From NCBI GenBank assembly GCA_046727955.1, contig JBKPDO010000288.1:1-20557 (forward strand): a stretch of DNA of 20,557 bases. Direction: 5' to 3'. The first letter of the stretch is position 1. The number at the start of each line of letters is the position of its first letter. Origin of the DNA: DASVXQ01 sp046727955 (GTDB lineage Bacteria > Actinomycetota > CALGFH01). The notes beneath the pieces were generated by a model that was not told the origin of the DNA, did not search any database, and saw only the letters and a program-made list of their open reading frames with translations. The translations under genes were made by a program, and so were the position numbers. This document shows, piece by piece, positions 7,420-15,026 of the stretch.

Positions 7420-9834
7420 TCATCGCTGATCTCCTCGGGCTCGGAGGGTGGGCAGGCCGAGGTCGACCGGCGCGATGCGGGCCAGCCGCTGGGTCTGCTC
7501 ACGTTTCTGTCTGAGGAAGGTGAGAGTGAGGTCGATGCCCTCGACTTCACCCAGCCAGCCTTCCTGCTCGGCCCGGCTGCGGCGGGCCAGGAGGTCGACC
7601 TCGATCTCGTCGAGCCGAGGCAGCATCTTGGGATTGATGTTGAGCATCGGGCAGCGCAGACAGGCGTGCTCATGCTGGCAAGGGGTGCCGTAGGGACGGG
7701 CGCAGCCACCCAGTTCGACCTTGCGCTGGTCGAAGTGCTGCTCGAACCCGAGCCACTCGGGCTCGGTGACCGGCCGATACTCATCGGTCGGCCGGGCCTG
7801 GCGGCGCCGGTCGAGGAATGCCTGGTAGTGGCGGACGACGTCTTCGTTGAAGACAGCGACGTAGCCCCGAGTTGTTTGCAGGTTCAAGTGTCCAAGTAGG
7901 GCGGCGCCGATGTGGATCGGCAGCCCGTTGTTCACCAAATCGGTGGCCAGCAGCCTTCGGAAGTCGTGCGGGGTGAAGTCGGACGCGTGGAAGCCCGGAT
8001 GCTGCTCGGCCAGCTCACCGCAACGGCGTTTCAGCATGTCCACGACAGTGGTGTCGGAGACGACCTCGTGGCTGGTGCCGATCCGGCGTTGGAACAGGAA
8101 CGGCATCGGTGGGCTGCTGCGCCGCTCGTGCGGATCGTATCGGGGGAGCAGCGGGATCGTTCGGCCGTCCGCGGTGTGACGCCGGATGATGGCCGCGATG
8201 ACGGCGAACAGTTCGGCGGACATGGGGATGACCCGTTCCCGGTCGCTCTTGGACGGGGCGACCACGAGGAGGGCGATGACCTCACCGCCCGGCCGCTGGT
8301 ACTGCCGGATGCTGAGATGGGTGAGTTCGAGGGCCTCCTCGATGCGGACGCCCGAGTGCCGCAGGACCTCAACGATCGCCCACTCCCAGAAGGCGGCGTC
8401 TTCGGCTCGGGTGAGGTTGAGCTGCTTGCCGCTGTGCTGGTCGAGCACGCGGACGTTGGCCGCGCCTTGGTGCCTGCCGCGTCGCTGGTCCGCTCGGCTC
8501 CACAGCCGCTGGTAGGCACGGCCGTCGATGGTGACGGTCTCGCCGCCGCCGACGCGGGTGGCTTGCTCGAGGAGCTCCCGGAGGTGGCTGTAGCGGCTCT
8601 CCATGTGCTCCACGAGGATGCGCAGCAGCGGTTGACGCTGCCGTGTGCGATCGTCCATGCGTTCCTTGACGCGCCGTCGGCGGATCCCGTAGCCGCGAAC
8701 GTCGGCGTCAGTGACCGGGCAAGCAGCCACCCAGACCGCCCACTGCTCGGGTTCCGCGGCGGCCCACGCCTGGAGATCGGCGTAGAAGGCTCGGATGGCT
8801 CGCAGGACGGGCTCGACGTCGCGGCGGCCCCGGCCGTCGGCGCGAATCGCCACCTGGTCGCGCCACCGCTGGTAGAGCCCAGCGTCGATGCGCAGGTCTG
8901 CCTGGTCGGGGACGAGCTGCTCGATCGTGGCCCAGAAATGGCTGGCCAGGTGCCGAGCGAGGTTGGCCAGCGTCGAGTAGTCCAGCTCGGGTTTGCGCCG
9001 GTCCAGGTAGGCGATGAGCAGCTGCCGGACCCCGGCATGGCGGATCTTGTAGCGGTCGACCAGCTCCTGGACCGTCAACCGTCCGGTCAGCAGCGCCGCC
9101 TTCAGCGTCGCGGGCCCGCCGGAGGGGAAGTAGCCCATCGCATGGAGCACCTGCCAGGCCAGGTGTCCGGGGAACCGGCTGCCGGCGCCGCGTTGCCCCG
9201 GCACCAGCCCCTGACGACGGCACGCCCACGCGTAGTGCAGCAAGGCCGCGGGGGTCAGATCGGCCAGCGCGATGCCCTGGGTGGTCAGGGCCACTGCAAC
9301 ATCGAACAGTGCGGTCTGGTGGTGGACCGGGTGCACCGGCATGGCCTGGACCTCGGCCCAGAACTTGTCGAGCAGCGGGTCGTTTTGGGCGCCGAGGAAG
9401 CGCTGCCCGTAGTAGAGGAACGTGTTGGAGCGAAAGGCCTCCAGCGAGGGCTGGATGATCCGCAGGCAGAACAGGCAGGCCGCGCCCACCCCGAGCTGGC
9501 TTTTCCCTCTGCGCGTTGCCTGCAGGACGGCAACCGGGTGCCCGGGCGCGTTCAGCCCGCTGACCTCCCACCGCTGCTGCCAGGTCTCGCCCGGGAAGCC
9601 CTCCAGGTGCCCCAGGAGGTCACGGGCGCCGCGGCTTCGGCGCCAGCGGTTGTCCGCTGAGTTCGTCGGCCAGGTCGTGCGTATCGCCGCAGCCACGTTC
9701 TCGACGGAGGCGCGTGTGAGATCGCCTTGCGGTCGCGGGGGGACTGCTGGGGGCGGGGCCGGGGCGGCGTTCACGCTGACGAAGCGGCTGCTGCCCTTCC
9801 TGCTTTGCCGGATCGGAGCAGCGGCGTCAGCCAC
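7420..9834 (-). CDS. Large tyrosine recombinase (TnpB-like), second gene of pair 2
   Basis: I place the start at GTG 9834, which overlaps the stop of the upstream recombinase by 8 bases; the frame is open further upstream but only as antisense-like residues. The product is 804 residues. The C-terminal catalytic domain has the full phage-integrase set: R497 (HSGVRIEEAL), K529 (APSKSDRE), H623 and R626 (TPHDFRR), H649 (LLGHLNLQTT) and the nucleophile Y658 (RGYVAVF). After it comes a Cys cluster C711, C719, C725, C728 (CxRPYGTPCQHEHACLRC), a probable metal site also seen in the other large recombinase. The N-terminal 400 residues lack the three tandem Cys/His fingers of that paralogue, apart from an isolated CLFC at about 120-123. 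Coupled translation with the upstream gene suggests that the two proteins act together. No damage is visible. Confidence 0.88.
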   Translation of the reverse strand: MADAAAPIRQSRKGSSRFVSVNAAPAPPPAVPPRPQGDLTRASVENVAAAIRTTWPTNSADNRWRRSRGARDLLGHLEGFPGETWQQRWEVSGLNAPGHPVAVLQATRRGKSQLGVGAACLFCLRIIQPSLEAFRSNTFLYYGQRFLGAQNDPLLDKFWAEVQAMPVHPVHHQTALFDVAVALTTQGIALADLTPAALLHYAWACRRQGLVPGQRGAGSRFPGHLAWQVLHAMGYFPSGGPATLKAALLTGRLTVQELVDRYKIRHAGVRQLLIAYLDRRKPELDYSTLANLARHLASHFWATIEQLVPDQADLRIDAGLYQRWRDQVAIRADGRGRRDVEPVLRAIRAFYADLQAWAAAEPEQWAVWVAACPVTDADVRGYGIRRRRVKERMDDRTRQRQPLLRILVEHMESRYSHLRELLEQATRVGGGETVTIDGRAYQRLWSRADQRRGRHQGAANVRVLDQHSGKQLNLTRAEDAAFWEWAIVEVLRHSGVRIEEALELTHLSIRQYQRPGGEVIALLVVAPSKSDRERVIPMSAELFAVIAAIIRRHTADGRTIPLLPRYDPHERRSSPPMPFLFQRRIGTSHEVVSDTTVVDMLKRRCGELAEQHPGFHASDFTPHDFRRLLATDLVNNGLPIHIGAALLGHLNLQTTRGYVAVFNEDVVRHYQAFLDRRRQARPTDEYRPVTEPEWLGFEQHFDQRKVELGGCARPYGTPCQHEHACLRCPMLNINPKMLPRLDEIEVDLLARRSRAEQEGWLGEVEGIDLTLTFLRQKREQTQRLARIAPVDLGLPTLRARGDQR

Positions 9835-11032
9835 CGAACACCACCTTGATGTCGTCGGGGTCGTAGCCGGTGGCGAAGGTGCGCTGCGGACGAGGACGGG
9901 TGTAGTGCTCCTGGAGCTTGTCGTGCATGTCCTCAACCCGCGCGGTGAGGTAGCGCCCGGTGGTGTCGAGATGCGCATGCCGCAAGATCGTCTGCACCTC
10001 GGCGAGGGTGAGCCGGTCGTCGCCGGCCATCCTCGTCGCGGCCGTGTGCCTGGCGTCGTGCAGGGTCCAGTTCGTGTCGAGCTTGTCATTGGCCCGCTGC
10101 AGAATGCGCCGCATCGCCCAGTAGCTCAGCGGCCGCTGCTCCCCGCGGCGGGTCCGCCACACCGGCTGACCCGATGGCGGCAGCCTATCAGTGGCGAGGT
10201 AGCTGCCGAGATAGCGGAAGGCGTTCGGGGACGCCGGCACGGGCTGCCGGATGCGGGTGCCCTTGCTGATCACGTAGATCAGTTGGCCTGGCCAGTCGAT
10301 GTCCTCCAAGCCGATGCCCAGCAGTTCGCTTGCCCTGGCCCCGGAGGAGACGTAGAACTCCAGCAAGGCCCGGTCGCGGTCGCAGCCCATCGCGGAGAAC
10401 AGCTCGTCCCACCGGTGGTCCGGGATCGCCCGCGGGGCCTGCGCGGGCACCTTCTGCCGCAGCCGACCCCGACGGAACGCCGGCACGGGCTCCAGCGGGG
10501 AGCGGTGCGCAAGCGCTTGTCGACGTTCCCGCGACGCTGGCACCGGGTTGATCACCGGTCCGGCCCCGAAACGGGCGTGGAACGCGTAGAAGCCACTGAC
10601 CACGGTGAGGTTGTGGTTGATCGTGCTCGGCGCGTAGCCCTCCCGTAGTGACGGTTTGCCGGTGCTCAGGTTCACCGATCCCGGCGGCGGAGACGAGCCG
10701 CGCCGCTTGCGGAGCCGCTGCGGGTTACGCCCCTCCCGTAGCCATCCCACCAGTACCGCGACCTCGGCCTCCGTGGCCTGCTCCCACGAGGTCTGCAAGC
10801 ACCACAGCAGCCGGTGCCACCGCAGCAGATCGAACCCGTAGCTGCGGCACGTCAGCGGGCTGACGTCGCTCAGCATCAGATCCCGTAGGTAGGCACTGAC
10901 CGGCTCCACCTCGCGGCCGTCGTTGTCGACCACCACGAACGGAAGGGACGGTATCGCCACCGCGACCACCGAGCCGACCGCGGGCACTGAGCGCTGCCCC
11001 TCCATCAGAGCACGTCGTAGGTCCTCGAGCAC
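9827..11032 (-). CDS. Tyrosine recombinase (TnpA-like), first gene of pair 2
   Basis: GTG 11032 follows AAGGAG with a 6-base spacer; an ATG at 11005 is an alternative. The 401-residue product has an N-terminal core-binding domain (VSAYLRDLMLSDVSP, SYGFDLLRWHRLLW) and a complete catalytic domain: R233 (SGARASEL), K257 (ISKGTRIRQP), H325 and R328 (LHDARHTAATRM), H352 (ILRHAHLDTTG) and Y361 (GRYLTARVED). Its N-terminus is the best internal match to the two truncated stubs at 5953 and 11327, so it shows what those genes looked like when whole. The stop overlaps the GTG of the large recombinase by 8 bases. The role is site-specific strand exchange for integration or excision of its own element, by analogy with Tn554 TnpA. 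It appears intact. Confidence 0.9.
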   Translation of the reverse strand: MLEDLRRALMEGQRSVPAVGSVVAVAIPSLPFVVVDNDGREVEPVSAYLRDLMLSDVSPLTCRSYGFDLLRWHRLLWCLQTSWEQATEAEVAVLVGWLREGRNPQRLRKRRGSSPPPGSVNLSTGKPSLREGYAPSTINHNLTVVSGFYAFHARFGAGPVINPVPASRERRQALAHRSPLEPVPAFRRGRLRQKVPAQAPRAIPDHRWDELFSAMGCDRDRALLEFYVSSGARASELLGIGLEDIDWPGQLIYVISKGTRIRQPVPASPNAFRYLGSYLATDRLPPSGQPVWRTRRGEQRPLSYWAMRRILQRANDKLDTNWTLHDARHTAATRMAGDDRLTLAEVQTILRHAHLDTTGRYLTARVEDMHDKLQEHYTRPRPQRTFATGYDPDDIKVVFGG

Positions 11033-11083
11033 ACCACGCTCCTTGAGAAGCCAAGCGATCCGCCTGGCTAACGATCAGAGACA

Positions 11084-11100
11084 TGGTGCAGTTAACAGGT
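11084..11100 (-). repeat. Right inverted end of the 4.9-kb segment, overlapping junction motif copy 3
   Basis: On the minus strand, after TGGTTCCG (11108-11101) there are nine bases and then CTGCACCA (11091-11084), mirroring the left end at 6168-6184. The same bases include CCTGTTAACTGCAC (11099-11086), the third copy of the junction motif, lying 67 bases upstream of the recombinase start at 11032. Confidence 0.5.
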
Positions 11101-11327
11101 CGGAACCAGCGCAGCAGGTCCAGCCCGTAGGAGCGCAGGGTGGCCGGCGACCGGCCGGCCGCCTGCAGGTCGCGGAGGAAGGTCGCCACCGCCTCGACCG
11201 CCACGCCGTCTGGGTCAAGGAGCCGATAGGGCTCCCACGGGTCGGCAGTGGCGACCAACCGGCCAGCCTGCGGCACGACCATGCCTGCCAAGTTGCTCGA
11301 GTTCGCTTGCCTGCTGTCGATGTCCAT
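11101..11327 (-). pseudogene. Tyrosine recombinase, N-terminal fragment (stub B)
   Basis: Reading the minus strand from ATG 11327 (start uncertain, no clear ribosome binding site), the product runs MDIDSRQANSSNLAGMVVPQ, then GRLVATADPWEPYRLLDPDG, AVATFLRDLQAAGRSPATL and RSYGLDLLRWFR. It is the same N-terminal domain as stub A and the intact recombinase downstream. Homology stops after the codons for Trp-Phe-Arg at 11101-11108, at the same codon position as in stub A, and is followed by the inverted end of the 4.9-kb segment. The catalytic domain is missing from the window. About 60 bases upstream, the end of its own element cuts into the tnpC-like gene at 11387-11400. Confidence 0.75.
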
Positions 11328-11372
11328 GGCGGGGATGTCTATCACATCCACCGCATGGCTGCTGACCTGCAA

Positions 11373-11540
11373 TTACACGCAAGTTAGTTCAGTCAACAGG
11401 GCGGTGCGGGCGACAGTGTCGAAGGTGACCGGGCCGCCGGTGACCGCCAGGCGCCGCAGCGCCTGGATGGCACGCTCGCGGGTGGCCTGGCTGCGTCGGC
11501 GGGCCGCCTGGACGAGGAAGCGGGTGTTGTCAGCCCGCAT
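11373..11540 (-). pseudogene. TnpC-like / DUF6262 accessory protein, truncated
   Basis: ATG 11540 lies inside the end of the upstream recombinase gene, overlapping it by 11 bases in another frame, so translation is probably coupled. The 55 residues begin MRADNTRFLVQAARRRSQAT, then RERAIQALRRLAVTGGPVTF and DTVARTA, the usual start of the small DUF6262/TnpC-like proteins that accompany paired tyrosine recombinases; members normally continue with a helix-turn-helix (GVSRSWLY) and a coiled coil for 100 or more residues. Here homology ends at ARTA and is followed by LLTELTCV-stop, coinciding with the junction motif at 11387-11400. Tn554 TnpC is known to influence transposition frequency and orientation; this copy has lost at least half of its length. 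The gene was too short to be listed as a normal ORF, so it is easily missed. Confidence 0.7.
11387..11400 (-). repeat. Element junction motif, copy 2
   Basis: CCTGTTGACTGAAC on the minus strand sits exactly where the tnpC-like gene loses homology, 60-73 bases before the start of recombinase stub B. It differs from copy 1 by one inserted T and one transition, and from copy 3 at two positions. Confidence 0.55.
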
Positions 11541-13809
11541 CAGCGGCCCCCTGCTCGTCCTTCTCGACCTCGGTGATCATGCGGTCCAAGTTGCCGAGGA
11601 CCTGCTGGTTCATCTCGGCGACCCGGGTCTGCCCCTTGCCCTCGGCAGCCTCGATGAGCGTGAGCGTGCGCTGGCGCTGCTCGCGGAGTTCGGGCAGGAA
11701 CTCCGGCCCGGTGATGAAAACCGGACAAGTCAGGCAGGCGTTGGCGTGCGGGCAGCGCTTTTGCACCGGGAGCCCGCAGAAGCCGTTTGGGAGGGCCTGG
11801 GTGGCGATGCCGTAGCGGGTCTTGGCCCACTGCGCCTGGGCGAGCGGCCCGTCGGGGTCGAGCGTCACCCGTTCGCCCTTGATGTTGACCCTGGTGGCCT
11901 GCTCCCAGCGGCGCCGGACCGTCTGGTCGGTGAGCTTGGCGTAGTGCGCGGTCATCTGGGTCGATTCGTGGTCCAGTAGGACCCGGACGACCTCCTGGGG
12001 GACGTCCCGGTTGATCAGCCTGGTGGCGAAGGTGTGCCGCCACTGGTGGGGGGTGAGATGGATCGGTTGGCCGTGCTCGTCGCGGACGTCGCAGGTCGCC
12101 AGCCAGCGGTGCATCGTGCCGCGGTAGGCGTCGGAGCTGAACGGGCGCCGCCCGTTGACGTTGCCGGTCTGGCGCGGCAGCAGGTACGGGCTGCCGTCCG
12201 GCCAGCGTTCCAGCACCCGCCGCTGCTGGGCGCGGATCTCGGCCTCGAGTTCCTCATCGATGGGGACCGCGGCCTCCCGTTCCATCTTGGTGTTGACGTA
12301 GCGCAGGTAGGGAGCGCCCTGGCCGTCGTGGAGCAGGCAGTCGAACCGCAGCGTGCACGCCGACGCCAGGCGCAGGCCGCAGCGGATCAGGATCAGGGTG
12401 ATCAGGCGCCCCTCGGGGTAGGGCCAGCGGTCAAGGTTGGCGGGCTGCTCGATCTGGGCCATGACGTGCTCGGCCAGGTAGCGGGTGACACGCTGCCGAC
12501 GCCGCGGACAGTCGCCGGTGAAGAACGCTGCGGTGGTCGGCAGGCGGGGATCCCAGCCGTGCTGGCGGATGGTCTGGAAGAACATGTGCAGGCCACCGAT
12601 ACGGCTTTCGTTGGCGCTCAGCCCGCCGGGCAGGTCGCTCAGCCAGACCAGGTAGCGTTCCAGCAAGGGCCGGTCGACGGCGGCCAGCCCATCGACCTCG
12701 GGCACGGCGGTGGCGAGGAACTCGCTGAAGCGGGTGAGCGCCTGGACGTCGGCCACCGCGGTGGCAACGGCCAGGCCGGAGGTCAGCCGGTAGCGCACCC
12801 ACCGCTTGCCGAGTTCCCGCAGCCAGGGTTGGCTGATACGGTCAAACCGCAGGTGGCTGCGGGACCGCGCGCGGCCGGCACTGTGCTTGAGGCCGTTGAG
12901 CCGCCACAGCCGCCAGACGTCACGGGGATACTCGACCTCCCAGCCGGCGCCGTCGCGGAGGGCCTCAACGACCTCGCGGGCGTAGAGCAGGAACACCTCG
13001 TTCCTGGCCCGGAACCGCTCCCACCCGGGTGTGCGGCGTCTAGACCTGGCCATCTCCCGCCACTGCTCTGTCGAGCGGTCCAGCAGCGAGGCGACGCCAG
13101 TCTCCCTGGCCCGGCGGATCGCCCAGTTCGCCACATACAACGGCAGCGTGGCTGCCTGCTCGTCGCGGCGGCACTGGACGGCGTACTGCAGCTCAAGGCG
13201 CAGTTGCGGCGGGAGGTTGCGGAAGTCGATCACCGCCGCGCCGTGGTACTCGCAGTCGACGATGAAGTCCTCGAGCGGCGGGCTTCCGGCGTTCCGCCAT
13301 CGGGCGGCGTGCGCCTTGCACAGGCCCTGGTCGCTCTCCATCCACAGCGTGCAAAACGACAGCCGGCACTCGGCAAGCGGATACCTGGCCGGGTCGAGCG
13401 GGACCGCGGTGGCCGCCCACACGGTGGGGTCTGGCCGGCCGGCGCGCTCCCACTTGTCGCGGTGGCGGATACACAGTCCATGCCCGCTGGTGCCGTACCG
13501 GCAGTTGGCTACGGTGCAACTGCCCGGTTCGGCCCGCCCGCGCAGCGGCGGCCCAGGGTCGGCCAGGAAGGCGGCCCGGTCCTGGCGGCCCTGCTTTCTC
13601 CACCGCAGGCCATGCCCCCGGCACAGCTTCCAGTCGTGCCCAGGACGGTCGCATCCGGACACGACACAGGGCTTCCAGCCGAGGACCGGGTCGTTCTGGT
13701 CGGGGAGCAGGAGTTCGACACGGAACTCGGGCCGGACCGCCGCCATGAGCTGCTCCAGCAGCCCCACGCTGGCCCTGCCGGCGCCTATGGGCTGCTGCGC
13801 GGCGGTCAT
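11530..13809 (-). CDS. Large tyrosine recombinase with three N-terminal Cys/His fingers (TnpB-like), operon 1
   Basis: ATG 13809 overlaps the upstream stop as ATGA. The 759-residue product starts with three tandem finger-like units spaced 50 residues apart: C48-C53-C63-H66, C98-C103-C113-H116 and C148-C153-C164-H167, each as C-x4-C-x9/10-C-x2-H followed by a Trp three or four residues later. Together they look like a metal-dependent DNA- or protein-binding array. The catalytic domain is complete: R480 (IRCGLRLASA), K508 (NTKMERE), H588 and R591 (TPHQWRHTFATRL), H614 (LLDHESTQMT) and Y623 (AHYAKL). A C-terminal Cys cluster follows (C678, C686, C692, C695) and then an acidic, probably helical tail. 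By analogy with Tn554 TnpB it should cooperate with the smaller recombinase encoded just upstream. No lesion is visible. Confidence 0.9.
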   Translation of the reverse strand: MTAAQQPIGAGRASVGLLEQLMAAVRPEFRVELLLPDQNDPVLGWKPCVVSGCDRPGHDWKLCRGHGLRWRKQGRQDRAAFLADPGPPLRGRAEPGSCTVANCRYGTSGHGLCIRHRDKWERAGRPDPTVWAATAVPLDPARYPLAECRLSFCTLWMESDQGLCKAHAARWRNAGSPPLEDFIVDCEYHGAAVIDFRNLPPQLRLELQYAVQCRRDEQAATLPLYVANWAIRRARETGVASLLDRSTEQWREMARSRRRTPGWERFRARNEVFLLYAREVVEALRDGAGWEVEYPRDVWRLWRLNGLKHSAGRARSRSHLRFDRISQPWLRELGKRWVRYRLTSGLAVATAVADVQALTRFSEFLATAVPEVDGLAAVDRPLLERYLVWLSDLPGGLSANESRIGGLHMFFQTIRQHGWDPRLPTTAAFFTGDCPRRRQRVTRYLAEHVMAQIEQPANLDRWPYPEGRLITLILIRCGLRLASACTLRFDCLLHDGQGAPYLRYVNTKMEREAAVPIDEELEAEIRAQQRRVLERWPDGSPYLLPRQTGNVNGRRPFSSDAYRGTMHRWLATCDVRDEHGQPIHLTPHQWRHTFATRLINRDVPQEVVRVLLDHESTQMTAHYAKLTDQTVRRRWEQATRVNIKGERVTLDPDGPLAQAQWAKTRYGIATQALPNGFCGLPVQKRCPHANACLTCPVFITGPEFLPELREQRQRTLTLIEAAEGKGQTRVAEMNQQVLGNLDRMITEVEKDEQGAADAG

Positions 13810-14915
13810 AGCCGAACCTCCCGGCCGGTGAACCAGCCTGCGGCCTCCAGGGCCTTGCGGGCGTCCTCGACGGTGAGGTGGCCGTAGATGTCGATCGTGG
13901 TGGTGATCGAGGCGTGCCCGAGCAGCTCCTTCACGCTCTCCATCCCAGCGCCCCTGCGCAGCAGCCAGGTGGCGTAGGTGTGACGAAACAGGTGGGGGCC
14001 AAAGTCGATGCCGGTGCGACGGCGAAGCCGTTTGACCAGGTCATAGACGGCCGGATAGGTCATCGGGCGCCCGTGCGGGCCGTTCCACAGGTTGACGAAC
14101 ACATAATCGCTGTCCAGCGGGCCGTACTCGCGGGTGAGGTAATCGGCATACAGCCGCATCAGCTCGGCGCTGCTGGGGATCGTCCGGGAGATCCCGGCCT
14201 TGACGCGAGCGCGGTTATCGTTGACCCGCGGGGTCACGGTCAGCTCCCGCTCGGCGATCGCGAGATCCTCGTGCCGCAACCCGAGCGCTTCCCCGATCCG
14301 CACGCCGGTGTCCAGCAAGACGGCGAACAGCAGCCGGTCGCGCAGGTGCCCGCAGGCGTCCAGGATCGCCTGCACCTGGTCGGTGGTGAGGACCTCGGGG
14401 AGCAGCTTGGGCTCGGTGAGCTTGATCGTGCGCCGCCGCTGGGGCTTGTGCTTGGTGACGTGGTGCAGGAACGGCTTCCAGGACGTGCTGCCCCGTCGGC
14501 CGGCTGGGCGCATGGTGATCAGCAGCTCACCGAGGTCGACGCCGTGGCGGGCGTGGAACTCACAAAACGACGCCAGTGCCGACAGCTTGCGGTTCACGCT
14601 GCGCTCGGCGCAGTGGTGGGCGACCGAGGGCAGCACCGCCACCTGGCCGTCGCGGGCCGCGGGGGGCAGGCGGAGCCAGGCCACGAACCCGGCGACGTCC
14701 TCCAGCGTGACCGCCCGCCAGTCCAGCCCGCGGCCGGCGAGGTAGTCGAACCAGTCCTTGAGGTCGTGAGCGTAGCCCTTGACCGTGTTCGGTGAGCGCT
14801 CGATCGCGGTCAGGTAGGCCAGGTAGCGATCGACCGGCTCCAAGGGGCCGTCGTCGCCGAGGACGGTCCAGGACTCAAGGGCGGAGTCAGGCATCAGCAC
14901 CCGCTGCACGCGCAT
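13806..14915 (-). CDS. Tyrosine recombinase (TnpA-like), first gene of operon 1
   Basis: ATG 14915 follows GGAGG with a 4-base spacer. The 369-residue protein has an N-terminal core-binding domain (VDRYLAYLTAIERSPNTVKGYAHDLKDWFDYL) and a complete XerC/D-type catalytic domain: R206 (LDTGVRIGEALGL), K239 (RARVKAGISRTIP), H308 and R311 (GPHLFRHTYATWLL), H334 (LLGHASITTTI) and Y344 (IDIYGHL). Its length matches Tn554 TnpA (about 360). It is the promoter-proximal gene of a tightly overlapping set (4 bases with the next gene, then 11), so the three products are likely made in step. Upstream lies a 9-base inverted repeat (14976-15026) and then the remnant of a Tn3 transposase that the element seems to have entered. 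Intact as far as I can see. Confidence 0.92.
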   Translation of the reverse strand: MRVQRVLMPDSALESWTVLGDDGPLEPVDRYLAYLTAIERSPNTVKGYAHDLKDWFDYLAGRGLDWRAVTLEDVAGFVAWLRLPPAARDGQVAVLPSVAHHCAERSVNRKLSALASFCEFHARHGVDLGELLITMRPAGRRGSTSWKPFLHHVTKHKPQRRRTIKLTEPKLLPEVLTTDQVQAILDACGHLRDRLLFAVLLDTGVRIGEALGLRHEDLAIAERELTVTPRVNDNRARVKAGISRTIPSSAELMRLYADYLTREYGPLDSDYVFVNLWNGPHGRPMTYPAVYDLVKRLRRRTGIDFGPHLFRHTYATWLLRRGAGMESVKELLGHASITTTIDIYGHLTVEDARKALEAAGWFTGREVRL

Positions 14916-14975
14916 GGCACCTCCAGCTCATCCGTAGTGGACGGCGGAAGATAACCCTGTCCAGCAGGTGCCTGG

Positions 14976-15026
14976 GAGTCCTCAACGCCTTCGTGCTGGA
15001 CGTCATGAACGCCCTGCTGAGGACTC
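14976..15026. repeat. Inverted repeat at the outer end of operon 1
   Basis: GAGTCCTCA at 14976-14984 and TGAGGACTC at 15018-15026 form a perfect 9-base inverted repeat with a 33-base spacer. It lies between the tnpA start (14915) and the truncated Tn3 stub, exactly at the junction. It could be a recombinase site, an operator or a terminator-like hairpin. There is no T-run. Confidence 0.45.

Noticed and set aside
6080..7423. 447-codon minus-strand frame starting with ATGA overlap at the recombinase stop
   Set aside because: Apart from about 24 codons it is antisense to the beta-propeller gene, whose repeats are clear on the + strand. The overlap itself is kept as a finding, not the ORF.
7912..9660. 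582-codon open frame on the + strand
   Set aside because: It is antisense to the large recombinase, whose catalytic motifs are complete on the minus strand. Composition is typical of a complementary-strand shadow.
5861..11400. Reading 5861-11400 as one element with 0.3-kb terminal inverted repeats
   Set aside because: The two 0.3-kb flanks encode related but only about half-identical recombinase stubs and are too diverged for paired terminal repeats of one element. Two separate elements fit better, though this is not excluded.
12034..13887. 617-codon open frame on the + strand
   Set aside because: It is antisense to the finger-containing recombinase and has no recognisable motif.
14219..14229. 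GTTGACCCGCG and other GTTGAC words within recombinase and IS genes, resembling the junction motif
   Set aside because: They lie inside intact coding sequence, do not match the full consensus and are not at truncation points.
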